Shown here one piece after another: positions 4,802-5,473 of a stretch of DNA of 5,473 nt (positions within the stretch are counted from its first letter, which is position 1; the number at the start of each line of letters is the position of its first letter). The notes below the pieces were generated by a model that worked only from the letters and a program-made list of their open reading frames with translations, did no database searches and was not told the origin of the DNA. Source of the DNA: Bacteroidota bacterium (GTDB lineage: Bacteria > Bacteroidota > Ignavibacteria > Ignavibacteriales > Ignavibacteriaceae); the NCBI GenBank assembly GCA_024278655.1, contig JAJRSV010000415.1, forward strand, positions 1-5,473, in the 5' to 3' direction. Position numbers and translations under genes: made by a program.

Positions 4802-5473
4802 TTACCTGGTTGCATGTTTCAATTTTTTCAGGAATAATCTTACGAGTAAGGCGGCAAACAACGAAGTGATTACAAGCAGAAGGAAGAATTGCCACAGTTC
4901 CCAGTTCTGGTAGAACCTACCGACAAATCCGGAAAGATAGTTACCTACAGCCGTTGCACCAAACCAGCCGCCCATCATTAATCCTTTCATCTTCGGCGGG
5001 GCTACCTTCGATACGAATGATAATCCCATAGGACTCAGGTGAAGCTCGGCAAGTGTAATTACAAAATAAGTTGATATGAGCCAGTAAGGCGATACGGTAA
5101 TAGGAGAACCGGAGCCGCCGAGCGTATGAACAGCCGGCAGTCCCTGCGAAGCAAACACCATTATAAGATACGCCATTGCCGTTATAACCATCCCCAATCC
5201 TATTTTTGCCGGCGAGGACGGTTCCTTTCCTTTCTTATTCAGAAATGCAAACCATCCAACAATAATTGGTGTTAACAAAACAATAAACATAGGGTTGAAC
5301 GATTGAAACTGCTCGGGTGCAATTTCATTCTGCCCGGAGAGTGCATTCAGTTTTAAAATTATAACTATTACACCAATTACTGCAAACAGAGCACCAGCCA
5401 TCTTTTTCTTTGCCGTGTTCGACATTAAAGCAACACCACCGCCTAAAAGAATAAAAAGAATTGCATGCAGTCC
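4802..5473 (-). CDS. POT/PTR2 family proton-dependent oligopeptide transporter (partial, C-terminal 223 residues)
   Basis: The frame is open to the right edge of the window, so the ATG at 5425 is internal: 16 more codons without a stop lie upstream of it. The visible part is roughly the C-terminal half of a protein family usually about 450-500 residues long. Numbering from that ATG, the motifs are FQSFNPMFIVLLTPIIVGWF (40-59), KKGKEPSSPAKIGLGM (64-79), and SPYWLISTYFVITLAELHLSPMG at about 111-133. The last of these contains the ELxLSPxGLS stretch typical of POT carriers. Then follow APPKMKGLMMGGWFGATAVGNY (about 141-162) and a final hydrophobic helix with a basic tail. POT proteins import di- and tripeptides with protons across the inner membrane. 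The gene has its own terminator and is not part of the rhodanese operon. The substrate is inferred from the family, and the key N-terminal ExxER motif lies outside the window. Confidence 0.93.
   Translation of the reverse strand, partial: GLHAILFILLGGGVALMSNTAKKKMAGALFAVIGVIVIILKLNALSGQNEIAPEQFQSFNPMFIVLLTPIIVGWFAFLNKKGKEPSSPAKIGLGMVITAMAYLIMVFASQGLPAVHTLGGSGSPITVSPYWLISTYFVITLAELHLSPMGLSFVSKVAPPKMKGLMMGGWFGATAVGNYLSGFVGRFYQNWELWQFFLLLVITSLFAALLVRLFLKKLKHATR

Noticed and set aside
5423..5425. ATG at 5425 as the true start of the POT transporter
   Set aside because: The frame continues to the window edge with hydrophobic residues, and the family needs about 200 more N-terminal residues.
1..5473. 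tRNA, rRNA, CRISPR array, insertion sequence or attachment site
   Set aside because: No direct repeat series, transposase, integrase or RNA-gene-like folds were seen. All gene-free stretches are under 175 bases.

Overview
The window is moderately AT-rich chromosomal DNA with small genes packed into short operons. It shows no mobile elements, RNA genes or CRISPR arrays. Several proteins point to the Bacteroidota/Ignavibacteriota/Chlorobiota side of the tree: a DUF6132-type small membrane protein, a YbeD/DUF493 protein, a POT-family transporter, and an ECF sigma factor paired with a membrane protein that lacks a zinc finger. A non-phototrophic, facultatively anaerobic member of the Ignavibacteria is my best guess. 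That is an inference from protein style, not a measured assignment.

Left part (1-985). On the minus strand, an ECF sigma factor overlaps by ATGA the start of a probable membrane anti-sigma protein, which runs off the left edge. A 171-base divergent spacer separates this pair from the next gene on the plus strand. The spacer carries a perfect 9-bp inverted repeat (CTGTAAAAT), with one copy pointing towards each gene.

Middle (986-3117). On the plus strand there is a DUF493/YbeD-like protein, followed by a coupled pair. The pair is an unrecognised 191-residue protein with a striking HIHPGRHSP motif, then an FAD-dependent geranylgeranyl-reductase-family enzyme. A perfect FNR-type palindrome (TTGAT-N4-ATCAA) lies upstream of the pair at the spacing of a class II activated promoter, with GATAAT as the -10 element. 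This suggests oxygen- or nitrosative-responsive control by a Crp/Fnr-family regulator. The strand switch at about 3073-3129 holds a strong hairpin terminator.

Right part (3130-4703). A tight five-gene operon on the minus strand reads, in transcription order: membrane-anchored rhodanese, DUF6132 protein, DUF2892 protein, DUF302 protein, thioredoxin. The genes overlap or are separated by at most 26 bases, and the operon ends at the 3080-3117 terminator. The rhodanese and DUF2892 parts together correspond to a split version of the YgaP architecture, and four of the five products carry a cysteine pair. The simplest reading is a membrane-associated sulfane-sulfur/thiol redox module.

Right edge (4770-5473). 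The C-terminal half of a POT (PTR2) peptide transporter lies on the minus strand, closed by its own hairpin-plus-T-run terminator just before the rhodanese operon promoter region.
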